From: Flavobacteriaceae bacterium
GTDB lineage: Bacteria; Bacteroidota; Bacteroidia; Flavobacteriales; Flavobacteriaceae
Assembly (NCBI GenBank): GCA_014763515.1
Contig: JACXVH010000016.1
Coordinates: forward strand, 1 to 14,791
Length of the DNA: 14,791 nt
Direction of reading: 5' to 3'
The notes beneath the pieces are model-generated. The model searched no databases and was not told where the DNA came from. It saw nothing but the letters and a program-made list of their open reading frames with translations. Below are positions 1-6,713 of this stretch, one piece after another; position 1 is the first letter of the stretch; each line of letters begins with the position of its first letter. The translations under genes were made by a program, and so were the position numbers.

Positions 1-107
1 GCGTAAATGTATTTTAATAAATTTGTTTTCTTCATCTTTCTCAATAGAAGTAATAGCAAAATCAGAGGTAATACCTAACATTTCTCGTAAAAATCAATAG
101 AATCCAT
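1..107 (-). pseudogene. N-terminus of a putative ISL3-family transposase, partial and probably frameshifted
   Basis: The minus strand from ATG at 81 to the window edge encodes 27 residues starting MLGITSDFAITSIEKDEEN and ending in a beta-strand-like FIKIHLR. This resembles the N-terminal beta strands that precede the zinc-binding region of ISL3 transposases. A second ATG at 107 starts MDSIDFYEK and then meets a stop after one more codon. Restoring one base near 79-83 joins the two frames into MDSIDFYEKLLGITSDF, which looks more like a natural transposase N-terminus. The copy visible here is therefore probably inactive, unless translation simply starts at 81. No catalytic residue of the DDE domain is inside the window. 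The family call rests on recall of N-terminal patterns, not on a search. Confidence 0.4.
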
Positions 108-158
108 CTTGAATATCTTTTCTTTGTAAATTTACATCACAAAAATTTTAGTATAACC
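1..158 (-). mobile_element. End of a probable ISL3-like insertion sequence, running out of the window
   Basis: This is one terminal part of a likely insertion sequence; the rest lies left of base 1. The boundary is inferred at 158 because a beta-propeller reading frame that is recognisable up to about 159-166 stops matching its family there. On the minus strand the element would begin GGTTATAC, and a GG start is common for ISL3 ends. The flanking eight bases (159-166, AAATTTAA on the minus strand) are AT-only, which fits the 8-bp AT-rich target duplications of that family. A perfect 12-base palindrome, TGTAAATTTACA, sits at 125-136 between the end and the transposase start. The opposite end, the second inverted repeat and the second target copy are not visible, so the family assignment is an inference from a short protein stretch plus the boundary. 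Confidence 0.4.
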
Positions 159-307
159 TTAAATTTCTAGAATCTTGTATGATTGAATTTATAGAAGACG
201 AAGGTAATCCATTTTCTTGAGAAAAAACATCTATAATCATACGCCTGAGCTTTTAAGCTCGGTAAAAAAGAAAAAAATAGAAAATAGAGTAAAATTTTTC
301 TTATCAT
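159..307 (-). pseudogene. 5' remnant of a secreted two-component regulator propeller / sensor protein
   Basis: An ATG at 307 opens a clear signal peptide, MIRKILLYFLFFSFLPSLKA, followed by QAYDYR. The same frame then loses its meaning, but the neighbouring frame continues with VFSQENGLPSSSINSII and QDSRNL, the hallmark opening of the reg_prop beta-propeller repeat found at the N-terminus of hybrid histidine kinases and related sensors in Bacteroidetes. Removing one base near 222-231, next to a run of T, fuses the frames into YRVFSQENG. The sequence stops matching right after QDSRNL, where the family normally continues with an LWIGT-like motif; this is where the putative insertion sequence begins. 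Only about 50 codons of a gene that is usually several hundred to over a thousand codons long remain here. The rest may lie beyond the element, outside the window. Confidence 0.6.
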
Positions 308-512
308 TAAATCTTGGAGTAAGATTTTAAAGCTATGAAATTAATAAAACTTTATGAAAAATTTTAAAAATAAATCAAATTATTCTTTTAATTAGTGATT
401 TTTGATAAAGCTAAATTAATAAGAGCGTTTTGTCTGCATTAGGTTTTAACATAAAAAATGTGGCAGTTTCATATTTTTTTACTAAAATTGGAGGTTTTTT
501 ACCCAAAATATT
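308..512. other. Gene-free AT-rich region upstream of the peptidase cluster
   Basis: These 205 bases separate the broken sensor gene from the dipeptidyl peptidase start and should hold the promoter of the peptidase cluster. I looked for the Bacteroidetes promoter pattern (TTTG, about 19 bases, TAnnTTTG) and found only near matches, such as TAGGTTTT around 440 and TATTTTTT near 472, neither with a correctly spaced -33 box. A GGAGG occurs near 491 but is about 20 bases from the ATG, too far to act as an ordinary ribosome binding site. No open frame or RNA gene was recognised. Confidence 0.4.
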
Positions 513-2684
513 ATGAGATTTTTAAAATTATCGTTTCTTTTTTTATTTTTAGCATCGGCTTCTGTGTACAGCCAAAAACAGTTAACTCTTGAAGAAATTT
601 GGTCAGGAGCATTTCGTACTCAAGGTATGGATGAGTTAAATGCAATGAAAAACACAAACCAATACACAGTGTTAAATTTTGACAGAGCAACTCGCTCCAT
701 GCAAATCGATTTATTTGATTACGCTACTTTAAACAAAGTTTCTACAATAATCGATTCTAAAGATTATCAAGAATTAAAGGGAATAGAGTCTTACAACTTT
801 AATGCAAAAGAAAATCAAATTTTAATTGCAAATAATTCAGCTCAAATTTTCCGTCATTCTTTTACAGCCGATTATTTTTTATACGATATGGCTTCTAAAA
901 AAATCATAAAAATTGCTGATTATCAAATCCAAGAACCCACTTTTTCGCCCGATGGTAGTAAAATAGCTTATGCTTATCAAAATAATTTATATGTATATGA
1001 TATTGCATCAAAAAAACACCAACAAATTACAACAGATGGTAAGAAAAATGCAGTAATTAACGGTATTACAGATTGGGTTTATGAAGAAGAATTCGCTTTT
1101 GTAAGAGCTTTCGATTGGAATAAAACAGGAAACAAACTTGCATTCATTAGATTCGATGAATCTCAGGTTCCAGAATTTTCAATGGATATGTATAACCAAG
1201 GGCTGTATCCAACACAAGAAGTATTCAAATATCCTAAAGCAGGTGAGAAAAATTCGGATGTTTCACTTCATATTTATGATCTAAATACAAAGCAAACAAA
1301 ACAAGTAGATTTGTCGAAATATAACGATTTTTACATTGCGCGTTTGCAATGGACAAATGAAGCGAATATTTTAAGTGCACAAGTTTTAAATCGCCATCAA
1401 AATAATTTAGATTTACTTTTTGTTGATGGAAATTCTGCTTCATATAAAGTTGTTTTAAATGAAACAGATAAAGCGTATGTTGATGTAACGGATAATTTAA
1501 CTTTTTTGAGTGACAATAGTTTTATTTGGACATCAGAAAAAGATGGGTTTAATCATATTTATTATTACGATAAAACAGGTAAATTAAAAAATCAGGTAAC
1601 AAAAGGAAACTGGGAAGTAACTGCTTATTATGGTTTCGACGAAAAAAATAAAACAGTTTACTATCAATCTGTTGAAAATGGTTCAATAAATCGCGATGTT
1701 TATGCTGTTAAAATAGATGGAAAAGGTAAAAAGAGATTGTCAAATCAAACAGGCACTAACAATGCTACTTTTAGTCCCAATTTTCAATATTATATCAACA
1801 GCTTTTCAAATGTAACAACTGCTCCAGTTTACACTTTAAATAGTTCTAAAGATGGCAAAACAGTTAAAACTATTGTTGAAAACAAGGCTGTTCAAGATAA
1901 ATTAGCGACTTATGATGTGGTACCAAAAGAGTTTTTTACTTTAACTACAGAAAAAGGACATAATTTGAACGCTTGGATTATAAAACCTAAAAATTTTGAT
2001 ACTTCAAAAAAATATCCAGTTTTTATGTATCAGTATTCTGGTCCAGGTTCACAACAAGTTGCAAATTCTTGGAACGGAATTAATGATTATTGGTTCATGA
2101 TGTTAGCGCAACAAGGCTATTTAGTGGTTTGTGTTGATGGAAGAGGAACTGGTTTTAAAGGTGCTGCATTCAAAAAATGCACATATAAAGAATTAGGTAA
2201 ATTTGAAGTTGAAGATCAAATTGATGCAGCCAAAGTTTTGGGAACATATAATTATGTTGACGCTTCTAGAATTGGAATTTTTGGATGGAGTTATGGAGGT
2301 TTTATGGCTTCAAATTGTATTTTCCAAGGTGCCGATGTTTTCAAATCTGCAATTGCAGTTGCACCAGTTACAAGCTGGAGATATTACGATTCAATTTATA
2401 CCGAACGTTATATGCAAACTCCACAGGAAAACGCAAGTGGTTACGATAATAATTCGCCAATTAATCATGTAGCAAAATTAAAAGGTAATTTCCTTCTAGT
2501 TCATGGTACTGCAGATGATAATGTTCACGTACAAAATAGTATGAAAATGATTGAAGCATTAGTTCAAGCAAATAAACAATTTGATTGGGCTATTTATCCA
2601 GATAAAAACCATGGAATTTATGGAGGTAAAACACGTCTTCAATTGTATACAAAAATGACTAATTTCATTAAAGAAAAACTATAA
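513..2684 (+). CDS. Secreted dipeptidyl peptidase IV (S9 family serine peptidase)
   Basis: This enzyme removes N-terminal dipeptides, chiefly X-Pro and X-Ala, from peptides, and should act in the periplasm. The 723 residues begin with a Sec signal peptide (1-20, cleavage likely before Gln21). An eight-blade-type DPPIV propeller (about 90-465) follows, then an alpha/beta hydrolase domain (about 470-723). The propeller carries DWVYEEE at 187-193; Glu192-Glu193 match the double Glu that binds the substrate N-terminus in DPPIV. The catalytic triad is visible: Ser593 in GWSYGG, Asp668 in HGTADDNVH and His700 in DKNHGIYGG. Length and motifs are those of an intact DPPIV, so prolyl tripeptidyl peptidase is a less likely alternative. 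It is the first gene of a plus-strand cluster, 23 bases before a peptide transporter, which fits a supply-and-import role for proline dipeptides. Confidence 0.93.
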   Translation: MRFLKLSFLFLFLASASVYSQKQLTLEEIWSGAFRTQGMDELNAMKNTNQYTVLNFDRATRSMQIDLFDYATLNKVSTIIDSKDYQELKGIESYNFNAKENQILIANNSAQIFRHSFTADYFLYDMASKKIIKIADYQIQEPTFSPDGSKIAYAYQNNLYVYDIASKKHQQITTDGKKNAVINGITDWVYEEEFAFVRAFDWNKTGNKLAFIRFDESQVPEFSMDMYNQGLYPTQEVFKYPKAGEKNSDVSLHIYDLNTKQTKQVDLSKYNDFYIARLQWTNEANILSAQVLNRHQNNLDLLFVDGNSASYKVVLNETDKAYVDVTDNLTFLSDNSFIWTSEKDGFNHIYYYDKTGKLKNQVTKGNWEVTAYYGFDEKNKTVYYQSVENGSINRDVYAVKIDGKGKKRLSNQTGTNNATFSPNFQYYINSFSNVTTAPVYTLNSSKDGKTVKTIVENKAVQDKLATYDVVPKEFFTLTTEKGHNLNAWIIKPKNFDTSKKYPVFMYQYSGPGSQQVANSWNGINDYWFMMLAQQGYLVVCVDGRGTGFKGAAFKKCTYKELGKFEVEDQIDAAKVLGTYNYVDASRIGIFGWSYGGFMASNCIFQGADVFKSAIAVAPVTSWRYYDSIYTERYMQTPQENASGYDNNSPINHVAKLKGNFLLVHGTADDNVHVQNSMKMIEALVQANKQFDWAIYPDKNHGIYGGKTRLQLYTKMTNFIKEKL

Positions 2685-2707
2685 CCTAACAAACTAACTA
2701 ATCAAAT

Positions 2708-4384
2708 ATGAGCGAAGTTACAGCAAATCAAAAGCATCCAAAAGGACTTTGGGTATTATTCGGAACTGAAATGTGGGAGCGTTTCAATTTCTATGGTATG
2801 AGAACCTTATTAACTTTATTTATCGTTAATGCATTAATGATGAGTAAAGAAGAATCTTCATTAATTTATGGTGGATTCTTAGGGTTGTGTTATTTAACAC
2901 CTATGTTAGGAGGTTTTGTAGCCGACAGATTTTTAGGGAATCGTTACTGTATAATGCTAGGTGGTCTATTAATGGCTATCGGTCAATTATTGTTGTTTTT
3001 TAGTGCAAGCATATTTAGTTCGAATATAGAATTAGCAAAAATATTATTGTACGTTGCTTTAGGAGTAATTATCTTAGGAAATGGTTTCTTTAAACCAAAT
3101 ATTTCTTCAATGGTGGGTAGTTTATATCCTAAAGAAGAAAAAAGTAAATTAGATACAGCTTTTACGATTTTCTATATGGGGATCAATGTAGGAGCATTTT
3201 TAGGTCAATTTATTTGTCCAATGGTGGGAGACGTTGTTAATGCAGACGGTACTCGCGATGTTTTTGCATTTAAATGGGGATTCTTAGCAGCATCATTAGC
3301 AATGATTATCGGAACTGTAACTTTTTACCTTTTAAAAGATAAGTATGTAGTTACACCAGATGGTAAAGCTATTGGTGGTTTACCCAAAAATAATGATGTT
3401 TCAGATTTTGAAGAAGGAGAAGCTAATTCAGCTAAATTTTCATCAAAATCAATTGTTATTGCTGCTATTGCATTTGTAGTTTTAACAGCAGTTTTTAATC
3501 AATTATTTGGTCAAAACTGGATTTATTCAATTATCTACGGTAGTGGTCTAACATTAGCAGGATTAATTTTATCAGATACTTCTTTAACTAAAATAGAAAG
3601 AGATAGAATTTTAGTAATTTATATCGTTTCTTTCTTCGTTATCTTTTTCTGGGCTGCTTTCGAACAAGCAGGTTCTTCATTAACTTTTATCGCAGATAAC
3701 CAAACAGATAGAAACTTCTTCGGATGGAATATGCCACCATCAATGGTGCAAATTTTTAATGGAATATTTGTGGTAATGTTTGCTGTTCCATTTTCAATGT
3801 TATGGGATAAATTAAGAGCAGCAGGTAAAGAGCCAACTTCACCTTTTAAACAAGCTGTAGGGTTGTTATTAATTGCGGTGAGTTACTTTATTATTGCTCA
3901 CAATGTAAAAGATTTAGGAAATTCAGGTTTATTGGCTGTTAAATGGCTAGTATTGTTATACTTAATTCAAACTTTTGGAGAACTTTGTTTGTCTCCTATT
4001 GGTTTGTCATTAGTTGGAAAATTAGCACCTAAGCGTTTTGCTTCATTATTATTTGGAGTGTTCTTTTTATCAAATGCTTCTGGTTATGCATTAGCAGGAA
4101 CATTAGGGTCAATTTTACCAGCAACTGGTGAGCAATTTACTAAAGCTGAAGAAGCAGGCATTGATTTACAAGCGGTTTTAGACAAAACAGTAGAGCCTAC
4201 TGCAGAACAGTTGAAGTTTTTAGCTGAAAATAATATTAGTATTTCTAACCCTGTTTTTGCAGGTTTTGAGATTCACAATCTTTTCGAATTCTTCATGGTA
4301 TTTGTGGTTTTATGTGGTGTTGCTTCAGTGATTTTATTTATGTTGACACCAACATTAAAGAAAATGATGCACGGAATTAAATAA
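2708..4384 (+). CDS. POT/PTR2-family proton-coupled peptide transporter (first copy)
   Basis: This is an inner-membrane MFS carrier that imports di- and tripeptides with protons. Its 558 residues form at least 12 hydrophobic segments. The POT signature ExxER appears as EMWER at 21-25 in helix 1. The PTR2 motif FYMGINVGAF lies at 155-164, preceded by GNGFFKPNISS with Lys129, and the helix 7 motif FFWAAFEQAGSSL with its conserved Glu follows in the second half. It lies 23 bases after the dipeptidyl peptidase and only 7 bases before a second, related transporter, so co-transcription is very likely. Its C-terminus ends KKMMHGIK, almost the same as the next gene's KKLMHGVK, which supports an old tandem duplication. 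Substrate specificity cannot be read from the sequence; import of X-Pro dipeptides is inferred from the neighbour. Confidence 0.93.
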   Translation: MSEVTANQKHPKGLWVLFGTEMWERFNFYGMRTLLTLFIVNALMMSKEESSLIYGGFLGLCYLTPMLGGFVADRFLGNRYCIMLGGLLMAIGQLLLFFSASIFSSNIELAKILLYVALGVIILGNGFFKPNISSMVGSLYPKEEKSKLDTAFTIFYMGINVGAFLGQFICPMVGDVVNADGTRDVFAFKWGFLAASLAMIIGTVTFYLLKDKYVVTPDGKAIGGLPKNNDVSDFEEGEANSAKFSSKSIVIAAIAFVVLTAVFNQLFGQNWIYSIIYGSGLTLAGLILSDTSLTKIERDRILVIYIVSFFVIFFWAAFEQAGSSLTFIADNQTDRNFFGWNMPPSMVQIFNGIFVVMFAVPFSMLWDKLRAAGKEPTSPFKQAVGLLLIAVSYFIIAHNVKDLGNSGLLAVKWLVLLYLIQTFGELCLSPIGLSLVGKLAPKRFASLLFGVFFLSNASGYALAGTLGSILPATGEQFTKAEEAGIDLQAVLDKTVEPTAEQLKFLAENNISISNPVFAGFEIHNLFEFFMVFVVLCGVASVILFMLTPTLKKMMHGIK

Positions 4385-4391
4385 ATTAAAT

Positions 4392-6197
4392 ATGAGCCAA
4401 AATTCAACAGATCAATTTTTTAAAAGTACAGTTTTAGGTCATCCAGCAGGATTATTCGTTTTATTTTTCACAGAAATGTGGGAACGTTTTTCTTTCTACG
4501 GAATGCGTTCGCTATTAATTTTATTTTTAACCGCTTCATTTACTGATGGCGGTTGGGAATGGAGTAGGGAAAATGCTTCAGCACTATTTGGTTCTTACGT
4601 AGGTTTAGTGTATTTATCTACCATGTTAGGAGGTTATTTTGCTGATAGAATAATTGGTTTTAGATGGGCAGTTGTAGTAGGAGCAGTATTAATGACTTTA
4701 GGTCACGCTTCGATGGCAATTGAAACTGAATTTTCAATTTATTTAGGATTAATATTGTTGGTTTTTGGTAATGGTTTCTTTAAGCCTAATATGACATCTA
4801 TAATTTCCGAAATGTATAAAGATAGACCCGATAAAAAGGATGGAGCTTATACCTTATTTTACATGGGTGTAAATGCAGGTGCATTTTTCGGAATTTTATT
4901 ATGTGGATATTTAGGTGAAAAAGTGGGCTGGAGCTATGGTTTTGGTTTAGCTGGAATTTTCATGTTCTTCGGAATGTTACAATTTTGGTTATCACAAAAT
5001 ATTTTTGGAGATATTGGTTTAAAACCAACGCCAGAGAGTAAAGCTAAAGCTGAAAGTAGCGATACAGATAAAAGAAATCCATTTACATTAATTGATTTAA
5101 TTTTAATAGCGGTTTCTGCTTTATTAGGATTGTTGTGGATTATAAACGATCCTGCTTCTAAAATTTCTGGAGGGAAAGTTGATATTTTTGGTTTCCTCGG
5201 TGATAATGGGAATAACATTGCTATTCTTACAGCTTTAGGAACTTTTATTGTCCTATTAGTAAGCCGATTACTACGTTACTCTCAAATTACAAGAGAAAAA
5301 ATGATTGCAGTTACTTTCTTTGCCTTTTTAACAATTTTCTTTTGGGCAATTTTTGAACAATCGCCAAACTCGTTAACTATTTTTGCTAGCGATTATACGA
5401 ATAGAGTATTAGAAGGAAGTTGGAGTACTTTTTTCTTAATTATCAATTCTCTTATAACAGTAGTTCCTTTAGCAATTATAACTTGGGTTTTATATTTGCT
5501 TTTCAAGCAAACATTTAAAAATTATGCGGTTGCGAATGTAATTTTATCTACAAGTTTTGTAATTATTTGGGGAATCGCAATTTGGATGTTAATCAAAGAT
5601 TTTTATTCAGCAGGTTATTTAATGTTGTCTGACTCAACTTTAGAGTTTTTAAAAATTGAAAAAGTAACGAAACCAATCACAGAAGTTCCTGCTACATGGT
5701 TTTCTACTTTAAATTCATTATTTATTATATCATTAGCTCCATTATTTTCTAAATGGTGGGAAAGCAAGTATAATCCAAGTGCAAACGTTAAATACGGAAT
5801 AGGAATGGGATTATTAGCATTAGGTATGGCTTGTGTCGCAATTGGTGCTACAGGAATTGAACCTGGTGCAAAGACAGCTTCAGTAAGTATGATTTGGTTA
5901 ATATTGGTATATCTTTTCCATACAATGGGAGAATTGTGTATTTCTCCAGTTGGATTATCTTATGTTTCTAAATTAGTGCCCGCAAGAATGATTGCATTTA
6001 TGTTTGGAGTTTGGTATTTAGCTGTAGCAATTGGTATGAAGGGAGCTGGAAAGTTTGGTGAAAATATTGATAAAATTGCTAACGAGCACGGATTGAGTTA
6101 TTTCTTTTGGATGTTAACCATTGTGTCAATAGTTATTGCTGTAATAGCAGTGGTAATGTCGCCAGTTATTAAAAAATTAATGCACGGTGTTAAGTAG
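4392..6197 (+). CDS. POT/PTR2-family proton-coupled peptide transporter (second copy)
   Basis: This is a second inner-membrane di/tripeptide:proton symporter, 601 residues, about 43 longer than the preceding paralogue, with the extra length mostly in the middle and the later loops. It keeps EMWER at 28-32, GNGFFKPNMTS with Lys131, FYMGVNAGAF at 156-165 and FFWAIFEQSPNSL in helix 7, so the proton and peptide binding elements look intact. Start ATG 4392 follows the first transporter's stop by 7 bases; no terminator separates them. The two proteins are clearly related but far from identical, which suggests an old duplication with different substrate preferences, not a recent copy. A 51-base gap with a possible promoter box separates it from the thioredoxin-fold gene downstream. 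Confidence 0.92.
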   Translation: MSQNSTDQFFKSTVLGHPAGLFVLFFTEMWERFSFYGMRSLLILFLTASFTDGGWEWSRENASALFGSYVGLVYLSTMLGGYFADRIIGFRWAVVVGAVLMTLGHASMAIETEFSIYLGLILLVFGNGFFKPNMTSIISEMYKDRPDKKDGAYTLFYMGVNAGAFFGILLCGYLGEKVGWSYGFGLAGIFMFFGMLQFWLSQNIFGDIGLKPTPESKAKAESSDTDKRNPFTLIDLILIAVSALLGLLWIINDPASKISGGKVDIFGFLGDNGNNIAILTALGTFIVLLVSRLLRYSQITREKMIAVTFFAFLTIFFWAIFEQSPNSLTIFASDYTNRVLEGSWSTFFLIINSLITVVPLAIITWVLYLLFKQTFKNYAVANVILSTSFVIIWGIAIWMLIKDFYSAGYLMLSDSTLEFLKIEKVTKPITEVPATWFSTLNSLFIISLAPLFSKWWESKYNPSANVKYGIGMGLLALGMACVAIGATGIEPGAKTASVSMIWLILVYLFHTMGELCISPVGLSYVSKLVPARMIAFMFGVWYLAVAIGMKGAGKFGENIDKIANEHGLSYFFWMLTIVSIVIAVIAVVMSPVIKKLMHGVK

Positions 6198-6224
6198 GTT
6201 ACATAAAATGGCATTCTTTTTGTC

Positions 6225-6232
6225 TATTTTTG
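6225..6232 (+). promoter_or_regulatory. Possible -7 box (TATTTTTG) of an internal promoter before the thioredoxin gene
   Basis: TATTTTTG matches the Bacteroidetes -7 consensus TAnnTTTG and ends 16 bases before the ATG at 6249, in the only sizeable gap of the cluster. A good TTTG -33 box at the usual distance is missing (only GGTTA near 6198), so the call is weak. If used, it would give a leader of roughly 10 bases and let the thioredoxin-fold gene be expressed apart from the transporters. Confidence 0.25.
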
Positions 6233-6248
6233 AATAAATTATATTAAG

Positions 6249-6713
6249 ATGAAGAAATATTTAGTTATAGCACTTTTTTTAGTTTCTGGTTTAATTACAC
6301 AAGCGCAAGAGTTAAAATGGCACACAGACGTTTCTGATGCAGCTAAAATCGCATTAGATGAAAATAAACCGATGTTGTTGTTTTTTACAGGTTCCGATTG
6401 GTGTGTATGGTGCATTCGCTTGCAAAAAGAAGTTTTTCATAAACCTGAATTTGCAAAATGGGCAGCAGAAAATGTAGTTTTAGTAGAATTAGATTTTCCT
6501 AGACGCACACCTCAAGATGACGCTATAAAAGCTCAAAACTATAATATGCAAAATATGTTTGGTGTAACTGGCTATCCAACAATTTGGTTTGTAAAACCAC
6601 AATTAAAAGAAGGTAAAAAGGTAAACCTAGAAGCTTTGGGAAGTACAGGTTACTTAGCAGGTGGTCCTGAAAAATGGCTAGCCGAAGCGAATAGAATTAT
6701 TGTAAAAAAATAA
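6249..6713 (+). CDS. Secreted thioredoxin-fold protein (Thioredoxin_7 type, CVWC motif)
   Basis: This is a 154-residue thiol-disulfide protein expected in the periplasm. Residues 1-19 form a Sec signal peptide (cleavage likely after TQA, leaving an N-terminal Gln). The thioredoxin-like fold follows, with the redox pair Cys52-Cys55 in SDWCVWCIRLQKEVF, a pattern typical of Thioredoxin_7 / DsbD-gamma-like proteins, and the cis-proline Pro110 in GYPTIWF. Both active-site cysteines are present, so it should be redox active, probably as a reductant or isomerase; the partner is unknown. It is the last gene of the peptidase-transporter cluster. Its TAA stop abuts the stop codon of the convergent comEC gene with no base between, and the transcript terminator lies inside comEC. 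Confidence 0.9.
   Translation: MKKYLVIALFLVSGLITQAQELKWHTDVSDAAKIALDENKPMLLFFTGSDWCVWCIRLQKEVFHKPEFAKWAAENVVLVELDFPRRTPQDDAIKAQNYNMQNMFGVTGYPTIWFVKPQLKEGKKVNLEALGSTGYLAGGPEKWLAEANRIIVKK

Noticed and set aside
247..260. Short hairpin GAGCTTTTAAGCTC
   Set aside because: Six-base stem with a two-base loop, no T tract in a useful place, and it falls in the signal-peptide codons of the broken sensor gene; likely chance.
2203..2472. Open frame in another phase of the dipeptidyl peptidase gene
   Set aside because: It overlaps the catalytic domain of an intact, well-recognised gene and its translation has no recognisable features.
4934..5218. Antisense open frame inside the second peptide transporter
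   Set aside because: Pro/Ser/Lys-rich product mirrors the codons of the transporter; no start context or homology. The same applies to antisense frames at 1234-1443, 8939-9121 and 9969-10244.
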